From Streptomyces finlayi (GTDB lineage: Bacteria; Actinomycetota; Actinomycetes; Streptomycetales; Streptomycetaceae), in contig NZ_CP045702.1 of NCBI RefSeq assembly GCF_014216315.1, positions 2,728,001 through 2,792,000 on the forward strand: a DNA stretch of 64,000 nt, in the 5' to 3' direction. The notes under the pieces are model-generated. The model was not told where the DNA came from. It saw nothing but the letters and a program-made list of their open reading frames with translations, and made no database searches. The position numbers were made by a program, and so were the translations under genes. Numbering within the stretch: the stretch's first letter is position 1; every line of letters starts with the position of its first letter. Positions 7,581-14,962 of the stretch are shown one piece after another.

Positions 7581-8021
7581 TCAGGAAGTCTCGCGGAATC
7601 CGTCGAAGCACTGGATGTACGAGGTGTCGCCGACCTTGGCCCAGCACAGCCGGTGCCCGAAGACCTCGCCCCAGTTCTCCCAGCCGGCCGCCTTCTTGGC
7701 GCGGGCGAACTTCGTACGGGCGGCCTCGTTGTTCAGCTTCGGGTTGAGGTAGACCACCTGACCCTTGGCGGTCACGTAGTACGAGTAGCCCTTGCCGTTG
7801 CCGCGCTTCGCCGCGTCCCAGTAGCAGTTGACCGAGCTGCTGTCGTCGTCCTTGCAAGCCTTGGTCGGGAGCTTCGAGAGAGGGGCCGCGGTGGAGGCCA
7901 GGACAACTTCGGCCGGCCCCGCCGTGATGGAAGTCGTGGGCTTCGGGGATTCAGCCAGGGTGCTTGCGAGGGAGGCGACGACGAGAGAGGCGGCGGCGGC
8001 GATGATGACGGCGATCTTCAT
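7581..8021 (-). CDS. Secreted phage protein with signal peptide
   Basis: 146 residues. A classical signal peptide (MKIAVIIAAAASLVVASLASTLA) is followed by a Ser/Thr-rich linker. The mature domain has four cysteines (KACKDDDSSSVNCYW...RLCWAKVGDTSYIQCFDGF), consistent with two disulphides. An exported protein inside an early phage operon could act at the cell surface, for example in superinfection exclusion, but nothing in the sequence proves this. Confidence 0.65.
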   Translation of the reverse strand: MKIAVIIAAAASLVVASLASTLAESPKPTTSITAGPAEVVLASTAAPLSKLPTKACKDDDSSSVNCYWDAAKRGNGKGYSYYVTAKGQVVYLNPKLNNEAARTKFARAKKAAGWENWGEVFGHRLCWAKVGDTSYIQCFDGFRETS

Positions 8022-8024
8022 GGT

Positions 8025-8297
8025 TCAGTCCTTCTGGGTGGTCAGGCTGGGGAGGTTGATGGCGCCGGTACGCGGCGGCTGCCAGCGGGGCGGCAACTGG
8101 TACCGGTAGGCGGTCAGGATGGGAACCTCGTGCGGCTCGGCCACCTTGTTGTCGACCGCTACGCGGTAGACCTCGGCGAACTGGGCGACTGCCCGCTTGA
8201 CGATCTCGCTGTAGGTCAGGCCCGTGGGGGCGAGGGTCTCGATGGCTCGGGCCAGTTCGGCATCGACTCGTGCGGCGAGCTGCTTCGGTGCGGTCAC
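8025..8297 (-). CDS. Ribbon-helix-helix-like DNA-binding protein
   Basis: 90 residues. The first 45 (QLAARVDAELARAIETLAPTGLTYSEIVKRAVAQFAEVYR) have the beta strand plus two-helix pattern of Arc/CopG ribbon-helix-helix proteins; the tail is proline-rich. It may be a small regulator. It overlaps the preceding gene by 4 nt. Confidence 0.55.
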   Translation of the reverse strand: MTAPKQLAARVDAELARAIETLAPTGLTYSEIVKRAVAQFAEVYRVAVDNKVAEPHEVPILTAYRYQLPPRWQPPRTGAINLPSLTTQKD

Positions 8298-8515
8298 AGC
8301 CAGTCCACCTCAAGCACCAGCGGGGTGATGTCGCCGTCCTCGTCGATCAGGCCCCGGTCGATCAGGGCTCGGGCCGTCCGCCCGTAGTCACCCTGGAGGG
8401 TCCACGCCATGCCGCTCTTGATCAGCGTGGCGAACAGGTCCATCGCGTCGTCGCTGTCCAGCTCGCCCGACTCGTAGCTGATCATGTCGATGACCAGCTC
8501 TCCCATGCGACTCAT
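8294..8515 (-). CDS. Conserved small actinophage protein (DUF7417-like)
   Basis: 73 residues, MISYESGELDSDDAMDLFATLIKSGMAWTLQGDYGRTARALIDRGLI. This pattern (acidic helix, then GxAWxLQGxYGR) is common in small proteins of mycobacteriophages and other actinophages. Function unknown; the family name is from memory. Confidence 0.6.
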   Translation of the reverse strand: MSRMGELVIDMISYESGELDSDDAMDLFATLIKSGMAWTLQGDYGRTARALIDRGLIDEDGDITPLVLEVDWL

Positions 8516-8538
8516 CAGATTCCTTACGTATGGTGGTG

Positions 8539-8575
8539 GGGCGGGACGGGGCCGACTTCACTTCGGCCCCGCCCC
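8539..8575 (-). repeat. 37-nt intergenic hairpin, copy 1
   Basis: Identical over 37 nt to 10450-10486. On the minus strand a 9-bp stem, CGGGGCCGA/TCGGCCCCG, surrounds an AGTGAAG loop, extended by GC pairs. No T-run follows, so it could be a terminator, a processing site or an RNA-stabilising element. Confidence 0.75.
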
Positions 8576-8592
8576 GTACTGCGGGTGTCAGG

Positions 8593-9171
8593 TCAGACGG
8601 CGAGCGGCGCGGGGATGCGTGCTTCCCACTGACGCGCCCGGTGCTCCTCCTTGGCCGCCTCCTCGCGGAGACTGCGGGCCTTGCTGAGGGCGCGGTCCCG
8701 CTCGTTCTCGAAGAGGTAGCGGGCGCTTACGAGCTGCCAGTCCGGGTGGTCCGCCTCGAAGCGGTTCAGCGCTTCTCGCTCGATCTCGCCCAGCACGCCG
8801 TACGCCTTGGCTTCGTACTTGACCCGGCCGCCCTGGTCGTTGCGGTATCCACCTCGGTACGAGGACTCGGTCGACCAGTGCATCGTCAGGCGCTTCTCGC
8901 TGAGGCTGAGCCGCCCCTCTCCGTCCCGGAGGCGCTTCACCACGTGCTCGATGGCGTACTTGCGACCTCGGACCTTGACGAAGCCCAGGTTGGTGTCTCC
9001 CTCGAACTGCGGGTCGGTGCTGATCCAGACGCGCCCCTGGATCTCCTCGGCCGGCGAGCTGGAGCGGCCGTTGTACTGGGTGTAGGTCTTGCGCTCGGCC
9101 TGGCGGATCTGGATGTAGACCTTGCCGTCCGCGATCTCGTACTCGTACGTCTCACGCTGGTCGTCGGTCAC
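8593..9171 (-). CDS. Phage protein of unknown function
   Basis: 192 residues from the GTG at 9171 (after AGAGAACC). The N-terminal half is beta-rich (YEYEIADGKVYIQIRQAERKTYTQYNGRS...VWISTDPQF). The C-terminal half is a charged helix (FENERDRALSKARSLREEAAKEEHRARQWEARI). No known domain recognised. Confidence 0.6.
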   Translation of the reverse strand: MTDDQRETYEYEIADGKVYIQIRQAERKTYTQYNGRSSSPAEEIQGRVWISTDPQFEGDTNLGFVKVRGRKYAIEHVVKRLRDGEGRLSLSEKRLTMHWSTESSYRGGYRNDQGGRVKYEAKAYGVLGEIEREALNRFEADHPDWQLVSARYLFENERDRALSKARSLREEAAKEEHRARQWEARIPAPLAV

Positions 9172-9216
9172 GGTTCTCTCTTCTCTGTTGGTGGTTGCTA
9201 CCTGCGTCGGATGGGT

Positions 9217-9257
9217 GGGTGCCCAGGACTCGAACCTGTGGTGTGTGCCGCTCACCC
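9217..9257 (-). ncRNA. tRNA top-half-like element B
   Basis: GGGTG pairs with CACCC; the linker contains GGCACAC; the T-arm is CACAGG-TTCGAGT-CCTGGG. Length 41 nt. It lies 9 nt 3' of a stoperator and upstream of the gene at 8593-9171. Confidence 0.6.
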
Positions 9258-9265
9258 TGCCTGTC

Positions 9266-9280
9266 GTCACACTATCACGA
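9266..9280 (-). promoter_or_regulatory. Stoperator-like motif, TCGTGATAGTGTGAC
   Basis: Second of a tandem pair downstream of the gene at 9302-9706. Confidence 0.65.
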
Positions 9281-9281
9281 T

Positions 9282-9296
9282 GCACGACTTACACAC
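9282..9296 (-). promoter_or_regulatory. Stoperator-like motif, GTGTGTAAGTCGTGC
   Basis: First of the tandem pair, 5 nt after the stop at 9302. It shows the TA form of the motif centre. Confidence 0.7.
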
Positions 9297-9301
9297 TTAG
9301 G

Positions 9302-9706
9302 TCAGCCGAAGCGGACCTCTCCGAAGATGGCCACCTGGACGATGACGTCTGCCGTGCCCGCGTCGATGTGTCCGGCCTCGATGCCCTGCCAGTCCCTCTC
9401 AAGCCAGGACTGCACGATGTAGCCGTGGTACTCGCGGTTCACCAGCTCCTGATTCAGGTCCAGGAGCAGGGCGTACGCCCGGCGTATGTCGTCCTTGCTC
9501 AGGTAGTGCGTCTCACGGTCGGCCTCGAACCCCTCGGCGGCATCGACGATCGTGTACTCCTTGTCGAAGGGCAGGCCGGCGAATTCCGCGGGGGTCGGTT
9601 CGTCGGCCCAGTACGTGATCCCTCCGTACGAGGCGATGTCGATGATGGACTGGACGTTGTCGTCGGTCAGGGCTTCGGTCACGCGGTCGGTCAGGGTGGC
9701 GGTCAT
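9302..9706 (-). CDS. Phage protein of unknown function
   Basis: 134 residues, acidic (EALTDDNVQSIIDIASYGGITYWADEP...), of the type found in early operons of actinophages. Its ATG overlaps the stop of the 50-residue gene before it (ATGA). No known function. Confidence 0.6.
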   Translation of the reverse strand: MTATLTDRVTEALTDDNVQSIIDIASYGGITYWADEPTPAEFAGLPFDKEYTIVDAAEGFEADRETHYLSKDDIRRAYALLLDLNQELVNREYHGYIVQSWLERDWQGIEAGHIDAGTADVIVQVAIFGEVRFG

Positions 9707-9855
9707 CGGGTCGCTCCAAGGGTGCGTGCGGCGGCGGGGTGGTGTTCGAACTCGTACTTCACGGTGCGGATGGTCTTGCGGTGCAGCGTCTCGGCCCTGC
9801 TCTTGCGCCGGTCGTTGCGGACGACCCGGTCATGCAGGCGGAACTTTGGGGTCAT
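9703..9855 (-). CDS. Short basic protein (50 aa)
   Basis: An uninterrupted 50-codon frame, MTPKFRLHDRVVRN... to ...AAARTLGATR. It is strongly basic (RRKSR, HRKTIR) and linked by ATGA overlaps at both ends (start with the stop of 9852-10040, stop with the start of 9302-9706). Perfect coupling on both sides supports a real gene. Function unknown; possibly nucleic-acid binding. Confidence 0.6.
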   Translation of the reverse strand: MTPKFRLHDRVVRNDRRKSRAETLHRKTIRTVKYEFEHHPAAARTLGATR

Positions 9856-10040
9856 GCGGCGACCACCTGACGGAGTCGGACGGTGTCGGTCGTGGTGCGG
9901 TCGACGGTGTCGGTGTAGTACTCGTCCGGGGCCTCGGCGACCAGTTCCTCGGCGGCTTCTTCTGCCGCCTCCTTGTCGTCGGCCTCGACCTCGACCTCGT
10001 ACTTGATCTCTTCGAGGACGGTCACTCGGTACCTGGGCAT
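9852..10040 (-). CDS. Small acidic phage protein
   Basis: 62 residues, MPRYRVTVLEEIKYEVEVEADDKEAAEEAAEELV. A beta strand is followed by an acidic helix, as in several small actinophage proteins. Start ATG 10040, preceded by AAGGAGACCCCC. Function unknown. Confidence 0.6.
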   Translation of the reverse strand: MPRYRVTVLEEIKYEVEVEADDKEAAEEAAEELVAEAPDEYYTDTVDRTTTDTVRLRQVVAA

Positions 10041-10051
10041 GGGGGTCTCCT

Positions 10052-10432
10052 TCAGGCGTGGGTGTGGGGGGCGACAGGGCGCCGGATCATGGCGTTCGTG
10101 GTGGTGTAGTCCTTGATCCGGCCGCCGTTCATGCTGAATCCGAACCGTCGGTAGAAGCCTCGAAGACGGTGCAGACCGGAGCCGAACTCTCGCGTCGGGG
10201 TGAGGGCCGCCGTCACGGCCTGCCTGTCGGCTTCCGCGATGAGCAGTTCCATCACTCGGGTGCCGAGGCCCTGCGACCGCAGGTCGCGCGGTACGACGAT
10301 CTTCGAGAGGACGAGGTGGCCGACCGAGTCCACGTGAATCCACGTGGTGACCTCGGGTACCTCGGTGGCTATGCGCTCCCGCAGGGGGGCCAGCCAGTCG
10401 GGGTCAAGGTTGGTGTATCCGGGCTTGAGCAT
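10052..10432 (-). CDS. GNAT-family N-acetyltransferase
   Basis: 126 residues. The acetyl-CoA-binding motif VVPRDLRSQGLGTRVMELL and the following helix EADRQAV plus FYRRFGFSMNGG mark the GNAT fold. The substrate cannot be told; phage GNATs may modify host proteins or small molecules. A 37-nt hairpin lies just upstream. Confidence 0.75.
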   Translation of the reverse strand: MLKPGYTNLDPDWLAPLRERIATEVPEVTTWIHVDSVGHLVLSKIVVPRDLRSQGLGTRVMELLIAEADRQAVTAALTPTREFGSGLHRLRGFYRRFGFSMNGGRIKDYTTTNAMIRRPVAPHTHA

Positions 10433-10449
10433 GGTCGTGCTTTCGGGTT

Positions 10450-10486
10450 GGGCGGGACGGGGCCGACTTCACTTCGGCCCCGCCCC
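10450..10486 (-). repeat. 37-nt intergenic hairpin, copy 2
   Basis: Exact copy of 8539-8575, again between two genes of the leftward operon, here upstream of the GNAT gene. Confidence 0.75.
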
Positions 10487-10498
10487 TACGAGTGGTGG

Positions 10499-10807
10499 TT
10501 AGGCGATGGCTGCGAGGTGGCCCCGGATGTCGGCCTCGTTGAAGGGGCGGGGCGAGCGGTTGTCGCCGTCCTTCTCGACGTCGTACTCGTGGGCGTGGGT
10601 GTCGTCCCAGTCCTCGCCCTCGACGTGGCCCAGCAGCCACGTGACGGCCGCCTCTTCCTGGCCGGTCAGGTACAGGACTCGGGCGATGACGTCGGCCTCA
10701 GTGCAGGTGAACTTGGAGCCGGTGTCGTACGCGGTCATGCCGTCGCCGAACACGGTGGACAGCTCGGCTATGGCTGCGGGGGCGTTCTCGTGCAGGGTGA
10801 TGCTCAT
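10499..10807 (-). CDS. Phage protein of unknown function
   Basis: 102 residues, MSITLHENAPAAIAELSTVFGDGMTAYDTGSKFTCTEADVIARVLYLTGQEEAAVTWLLGHVEGEDWDD region. It is mixed alpha/beta with an acidic C-terminus. No recognised domain. Confidence 0.6.
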   Translation of the reverse strand: MSITLHENAPAAIAELSTVFGDGMTAYDTGSKFTCTEADVIARVLYLTGQEEAAVTWLLGHVEGEDWDDTHAHEYDVEKDGDNRSPRPFNEADIRGHLAAIA

Positions 10808-10854
10808 GCTGTGTCTCTCCTGGGTTTCACTGCTCGCGGAGAGTCCGCGATGGT

Positions 10855-10895
10855 GGGCGCCGGGGACTCGAACCCCTGGGGTATGCCGTCCGCCC
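10855..10895 (-). ncRNA. tRNA top-half-like element C
   Basis: GGGCG pairs with CGCCC; linker GACGGCATACC; T-arm CCAGGGG-TTCGAGT-CCCCGG. An ACCA follows the 3' strand, as in a tRNA end. It lies 5 nt after a stoperator. Confidence 0.65.
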
Positions 10896-10900
10896 GAGCT

Positions 10901-10915
10901 GCACGACTATCACGC
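10901..10915 (-). promoter_or_regulatory. Stoperator-like motif, GCGTGATAGTCGTGC
   Basis: Its TGA at 10910-10912 is the stop codon of the gene at 10910-11698. Confidence 0.7.
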
Positions 10916-11698
10916 AGCGATAAGCAAGAGCTGTCCTTCGATCGGTGCGTTCAGGTGGAGGTTCCCCAGCTCGGAGAAGTGCGCGTCCCGCGCCTCTTCC
11001 CAGATCGCGGCGACGCTCTCCCAGGACACTTCGCCGTTCGCCTTCTGGCCGTACAGCTCGCCGAGTTCGGGATAGGCCCGCTCCAGAATCGCCTCGCGCT
11101 CGGCGTCGGTGTCCTCCCAGTTCAACTTGTGCGCCTGGTCGACGGCCTCCTCCAGGTTCGCCTCGAACCGCTTGTTCTCGCGCTCGGAGTAGTCGGACTC
11201 GTCCACGAAGGGGTAGTCCAGGAGGGCCGTGACGATCCCGGCCGCCTCCAGGAAGGCTTCGGTGAAGGGGGCGATGAGCGGCTCGTACGAGAGGCCCTCG
11301 GCCTCGTAGTCGTCGCGGTGGTCGTCGCAGAACTGGGTGTGCGTCTCGATGCCCTCACGCCACCAGCGGGATTCCCCGTCGCACCCCTGGAAGTCGCACG
11401 GCTCGGGCGTCTCGCGGATCTGGACGAAGATGGTGCGCAGGCTGCCGAAGGCCCAGTGGCTCGACGTCCCGTCGATGACATGGTCCTCCGCGGAATCGCC
11501 GGCCGCCCCCTGGATCAACGCCAGGGCCGAGTGGTAGTTCGACTCTTCGAGCAGGTCATCCCCCCGCTCGGCCCAGCTCACAAACGCGCCGTGGGTGTCG
11601 TACAGGCGGTCGTCCCAGAAGTAGGCGTTGGACGGTGCGGTGAGGCTCTTGACCGCGATCTCGTACAGGGTGTCGTCGTCGAGGGCGTAGCTGATCAT
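10910..11698 (-). CDS. Large acidic phage protein of unknown function
   Basis: 262 residues, strongly acidic, Trp-rich. It has CDFQGCDGESRWW...THTQFCDDHRDDY, four Cys/His positions that could bind zinc, then long helices. Start ATG 11698 after GGGGATACCC. No known family recognised. Confidence 0.6.
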   Translation of the reverse strand: MISYALDDDTLYEIAVKSLTAPSNAYFWDDRLYDTHGAFVSWAERGDDLLEESNYHSALALIQGAAGDSAEDHVIDGTSSHWAFGSLRTIFVQIRETPEPCDFQGCDGESRWWREGIETHTQFCDDHRDDYEAEGLSYEPLIAPFTEAFLEAAGIVTALLDYPFVDESDYSERENKRFEANLEEAVDQAHKLNWEDTDAEREAILERAYPELGELYGQKANGEVSWESVAAIWEEARDAHFSELGNLHLNAPIEGQLLLIAA

Positions 11699-11764
11699 GG
11701 GTATCCCCTTGTCGGGTGGTGTGGGTGGGTGGTGGGGACTGGCGGCCTTGCCTGCCGTCCCGGC

Positions 11765-11797
11765 GGGAGCCGGGGACTCGAACCCCCGGTGCCTCCC
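11765..11797 (-). ncRNA. tRNA top-half-like element D
   Basis: GGGAG pairs with CTCCC; T-arm CCGGGG-GTTCGAGT-CCCCGG (six pairs); the linker is only GCA, making this the shortest copy (33 nt). Confidence 0.6.
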
Positions 11798-11809
11798 TAG
11801 CGACCTGTC

Positions 11810-11824
11810 GTCACTCTATCACAC
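11810..11824 (-). promoter_or_regulatory. Stoperator-like motif, GTGTGATAGAGTGAC
   Basis: Second of a tandem pair between the gene at 11850-12308 and element D. Confidence 0.7.
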
Positions 11825-11825
11825 T

Positions 11826-11840
11826 GCACTACTTACACAC
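11826..11840 (-). promoter_or_regulatory. Stoperator-like motif, GTGTGTAAGTAGTGC
   Basis: First of the tandem pair, 9 nt after the stop at 11850; TA-centred form. Confidence 0.7.
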
Positions 11841-11849
11841 TCTGGCCGG

Positions 11850-12308
11850 TCACTGAAGCTCAAGCTCGACGTCGGTGTTGTCCGCGTCGAAGTAGTCCAG
11901 CTCGAAGCCGCCACCGGTGGCCCGGATGCTGGCCTCCAGCCAGTACTTCACGTCGTCCTCGCTGAAGTCGGAGCCGTCCGCCTTGCGCAGGCCCTCGAAG
12001 TTGAAGTTCACGGTAACCGTGCCGTTGTACTCGTACCGAAGGGCGGCGAGCCCGATCTCCTCGGCCTTCTCGGAGATTGCAGCCTTGTGGTCGTCCAGGT
12101 CGTAGTCGTCGATCAGGTCGCGGAGGAGTTCGCGGGCCTCGACCCGCAGCTTCCCGTACTTCTCCCGAGCGTTGAACGCTTCCCGCCTCTGCTCCTCGAC
12201 GGCGGACCGGAGGTTGGACACCTGCGCCTGGAGGGCGCCTATCTGGCGCTCCAGCGCGTTGACTGCGTCGGAGGCGGTGAAGGTCTTCTCAAGCGATACG
12301 GCGGTCAT
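11850..12308 (-). CDS. Coiled-coil phage protein
   Basis: 152 residues. A coiled coil at about residues 10-65 (NALERQIGALQAQVSNLRSAVEEQRREAFNAREKYGKLR) is followed by an alpha/beta domain with acidic patches. No enzymatic motif; it may be a structural or scaffold-like early protein. Confidence 0.6.
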   Translation of the reverse strand: MTAVSLEKTFTASDAVNALERQIGALQAQVSNLRSAVEEQRREAFNAREKYGKLRVEARELLRDLIDDYDLDDHKAAISEKAEEIGLAALRYEYNGTVTVNFNFEGLRKADGSDFSEDDVKYWLEASIRATGGGFELDYFDADNTDVELELQ

Positions 12309-12323
12309 GTTGTTGCCTCTCTG

Positions 12324-12338
12324 GTCACTCTATCACAC
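12324..12338 (-). promoter_or_regulatory. Stoperator-like motif, GTGTGATAGAGTGAC
   Basis: Between element E and the start of the coiled-coil gene. Confidence 0.7.
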
Positions 12339-12355
12339 TCTGTGTAGAGCCAAGC

Positions 12356-12397
12356 GGGAGTCTGGGGACTCGAACCCCTGACGTCTGCCGGTCTCCC
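12356..12397 (-). ncRNA. tRNA top-half-like element E
   Basis: GGGAGAC pairs with GACTCCC over seven positions with one A-A mismatch. The linker contains GGCAGAC and the T-arm is CAGGGG-TTCGAGT-CCCCAG. Stoperators flank it on both sides. Confidence 0.65.
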
Positions 12398-12408
12398 TCG
12401 GTGACGTT

Positions 12409-12423
12409 GTCACTCTATCACAC
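12409..12423 (-). promoter_or_regulatory. Stoperator-like motif, GTGTGATAGAGTGAC
   Basis: Contains the TGA stop (12418-12420) of the gene at 12418-12792. Confidence 0.72.
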
Positions 12424-12792
12424 GCTGGCCAGCTTCATGAAGATGACGTCCGGAGCGCCGGGCGTCCAGTTGGGCACACGCTCGGTCTCGATGAACCCGA
12501 ACTGTTCGTAGTACGACGGCAGGAAGCCGTCGAAGCAGTCGAGGAGGTGGGCCCCCTCACGGATGGCTGCCGCCACCATCTCGGGGCCGCGTCCCTTGAC
12601 TCGGGAGAACAGGCCGATGGCCCAGCCGTCCGGGGTCACTCCGAAGCCCGACATCAGGTCCTCGGAGAGGTAGTACATCGCGTCGTCGGGCATCTCCGCA
12701 GGCTTGGATGTGGCGGCGGCGATCCGAGGGGATGCGACGCGAGCCGAGCGGAGAGCGGCCTTGTAGCGGGCAGAGCTGGTGTGCTGGATCAC
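12418..12792 (-). CDS. Phage GNAT-like protein
   Basis: 124 residues from the GTG at 12792, which follows GGAGGAACCCCCA. An alternative GTG at 12819, inside the stoperator, has no such ribosome binding site. The C-terminal part (EGAHLLDCFDGFLPSYYEQFGFIETERVPNWTPGAPDVIFMKL) has the YYEQFGF segment typical of the last part of GNAT folds. The acetyl-CoA loop is weak, so the call is tentative. Confidence 0.5.
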   Translation of the reverse strand: MIQHTSSARYKAALRSARVASPRIAAATSKPAEMPDDAMYYLSEDLMSGFGVTPDGWAIGLFSRVKGRGPEMVAAAIREGAHLLDCFDGFLPSYYEQFGFIETERVPNWTPGAPDVIFMKLASV

Positions 12793-12814
12793 TGGGGGTT
12801 CCTCCGGCTTGGTA

Positions 12815-12829
12815 GTCACTCTATCACAC
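12815..12829 (-). promoter_or_regulatory. Stoperator-like motif, GTGTGATAGAGTGAC
   Basis: Between element F and the GNAT-like gene at 12418-12792. Confidence 0.7.
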
Positions 12830-12836
12830 TTTGAGC

Positions 12837-12878
12837 GGGCGACCCGGACTCGCACTCGGGTTGTGGCTGCTCTCGCCC
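12837..12878 (-). ncRNA. tRNA top-half-like element F
   Basis: GGGCGA pairs with TCGCCC (six pairs); T-stem ACCCG/CGGGT; the loop reads AGTGCGAGTC instead of TTCGAGT. It lies 6 nt after the stop of the gene at 12885-13079. This is the most diverged copy. Confidence 0.5.
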
Positions 12879-12884
12879 TACCGA

Positions 12885-13079
12885 CTACACGTACAGGTAG
12901 TCGTCCATCGTTGCTGCGGCGTAGACCTCGGACTCCCACTCGGCACGGATGTCGTCGAGGTAGTCCTGGTACTCCTCGCGCCGGAACTCGGCGAGGTGGT
13001 AGGCGCACACGTCATCGTTCTCGTGCGGGCAGTGCTCCCACGGTTCCATCGGGGGGCAGGTGCAGCAGGCCGGGCACAT
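12885..13079 (-). CDS. Small Cys-rich acidic protein
   Basis: 64 residues. The N-terminus MCPACCTCPPMEPWEHCPHENDDVCAYH holds six cysteines and two histidines that could bind zinc. The rest is acidic and helical. Start ATG 13079 after GAAAGAGAATCCC. Function unknown. Confidence 0.6.
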   Translation of the reverse strand: MCPACCTCPPMEPWEHCPHENDDVCAYHLAEFRREEYQDYLDDIRAEWESEVYAAATMDDYLYV

Positions 13080-13116
13080 GGGATTCTCTTTCGCTTCGGT
13101 GGTGGCTGCTGACGTT

Positions 13117-13131
13117 GTCACTCTATCACAC
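13117..13131 (-). promoter_or_regulatory. Stoperator-like motif, GTGTGATAGAGTGAC
   Basis: Directly follows the TAA of the HTH gene at 13132-13482. Confidence 0.72.
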
Positions 13132-13482
13132 TTACTGCGAGTCGAGCGCCCTTGCCAGCTCACGGGTCAAGCGCTTCAGGTCAGACTCGTGACGCTCGAT
13201 GAGCCGCCGGATCTCCGCGACGTCACGGCGTACGCGAGGCTTGCGCACCTCGGCGCTGTGCGACTCACGCGCCTTACGGATGGACTCCCAGCGGTTCGTT
13301 GCGTCAAGCCAGGCGTACAGCTCACCGCGCTTGACGTAGGACATACCGCCGAGCGTCTCGATGTGCGGGAAGTCCGCGTGACGCTGGTGCCAGTTGGTGA
13401 CCGTGGCACGGGAGACGCCCAGCTCACGGGCGATGTCGGCCAGGCACAGGTAATCCGTCGCCTTGTCGAGGGAAACGGGCAT
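13132..13482 (-). CDS. Helix-turn-helix (MerR/excisionase-like) DNA-binding protein
   Basis: 116 residues, start ATG 13482 after GGGAGGAACACC. Residues 10-60 (YLCLADIARELGVSRATVTNWHQRHADFPHIETLGGMSYVKRGELYAWL) have the HTH_17/excisionase-like winged-helix pattern. The C-terminal half is a basic helix. It is the first gene of the leftward operon. It could be an early regulator or the recombination directionality factor for the integrase; the sequence cannot decide. Confidence 0.7.
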   Translation of the reverse strand: MPVSLDKATDYLCLADIARELGVSRATVTNWHQRHADFPHIETLGGMSYVKRGELYAWLDATNRWESIRKARESHSAEVRKPRVRRDVAEIRRLIERHESDLKRLTRELARALDSQ

Positions 13483-14299
13483 GGTGTTCCTCCCAGGAAC
13501 GTAGGGAGGGATGCGTAACGGCACCCCATCGGGCAGGCCGGACCCATGACGGTCCAGCCGGCCTGAAGGCAGGCCGGTACGGGGGCGGAGGCAGCGACGC
13601 TCATGCGTCCTGGTCTCTCCGCCCCGTCCGGGGTGCACTCGGTAGGCGACATCAGCCGGGGTGTGAACGTATCCCCAAGTCCTAGGCACGGCGGTACCTC
13701 CCCGATGGGGAGTGACGACGCTCGTGTCTACGTCGGGCAGTGGTCAGAGTTTCGGTGTGCGCCTACCGGGCGCGGTACTTCGGTCTGTTCGTTTGGTACT
13801 GCGGTACTGCGGTCCGTTGGGTGGCAGGTGGACTAGGCCCGCCCCCGTTCCCCTGTATCGCAGCGTGTGTGAAGCGTGCGACGTACGAGCGGCCCCCCTG
13901 CTTACCTCCTATCCGGTGTGGTTTCCCTTACCGGGGGACCGTTCCAAGGGAACGGGGGGTGTGCAGTCCATCGCTAGACACGTCGCGCCGTAAGAACTCC
14001 GGACAGGGCTCACCCGTCCATCTACGTTCCCGTAGCGTCCCGTTGTCCCGCATCCACGGGCACTAGCGGGGACACACCCGGTGGGTTACGTCTGGCGTTC
14101 TGATCACACGCACAAGGGACCGCTAGTCGGTGGCCCGACAACCCTCGCTTGCTTCACTCAGTGGCCCGCACGCTCCACACGGTGTGTGTGGTGCGCACTA
14201 CGGGCCCGGCCCGTATGTGTTGTGCGAGTGATTCGCGTTCATGTCCTGCCTCCCTTGCTTGCGTCCGTCGTGCTGTTGATGTGAGTACTCAACCATGCA

Positions 14300-14314
14300 G
14301 CACGACTATCACAC
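14300..14314 (-). promoter_or_regulatory. Stoperator-like motif, GTGTGATAGTCGTGC
   Basis: Full-consensus copy in the gene-poor centre, oriented with the left arm. Confidence 0.72.
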
Positions 14315-14503
14315 AACCCATGGGGTCGATCCGGGGTCGGATTCTCATGATCAACAGGGCTCTGACCTGCGGTTATGCAACGTCCTGTGACGTGGGCCAC
14401 ACGACCTTTCGATGTCCGAGTTACCCCGTTCTGCACCCCACCCCGTTACCTAAAAGTGACCCCCCTTGTGTCCCACCTTGTCCGTATCTCCGGGCCGGTC
14501 TCG

Positions 14504-14518
14504 GCACGACTTACACAC
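14504..14518 (-). promoter_or_regulatory. Stoperator-like motif, GTGTGTAAGTCGTGC
   Basis: Full-consensus TA-centred copy in the gene-poor centre, left-arm orientation. Confidence 0.72.
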
Positions 14519-14962
14519 TGGCCCGTTTCCGGGGTCTGGATATCTGCATAAGCGCTGGTCAGAAGGGGTCTGAGCGGCTCTCTCGCGGCCGTTCCCTCTC
14601 TGCCTGTCTCTCTGTCCGGCCGTGCCAGGCCAGGCCAGCAGGCCCCCGCCTGCGGACTTTAGGTCTGAAGACTTCAGCGTGTGGATGCTGCGGCGGCGCG
14701 ACAGTCGGCGGGCGCAAGGGTCGCGGGGTCGAAGCCTTTAGGTCTGAAGGTAAGGCGCGGGGTGGGGGAGCACCCCTTACGCGTGACTTTCCGGATCGCC
14801 TCGTCTTAGCAGCCAAGATCGCGCCACGGTTTCAGGGTCGATCAGGGGTGCCGGCCACCGCCCCCGAAGTGCCGGCCAGCCCAGGCCGGGCAAGGGCTGA
14901 GGCCACCGCGGAGCGCTGAGACAGCGCCGCAAGGACTGCCAGGATAGGGGTCAGCTCCAGAG

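Noticed and set aside
7516..12878. Six sites with TTCGAGT T-arms read as complete tRNA genes
   Set aside because: No D arm or anticodon arm can be folded and the 5' acceptor strand lies only about 15 nt before the T-arm. They are reported instead as tRNA-like elements.
14149..14919. 256-codon open frame in the phage centre
   Set aside because: Rich in Cys, Arg and Pro without any domain, no good ribosome binding site, and it runs through repeats and hairpins. Typical chance frame in GC-rich DNA.
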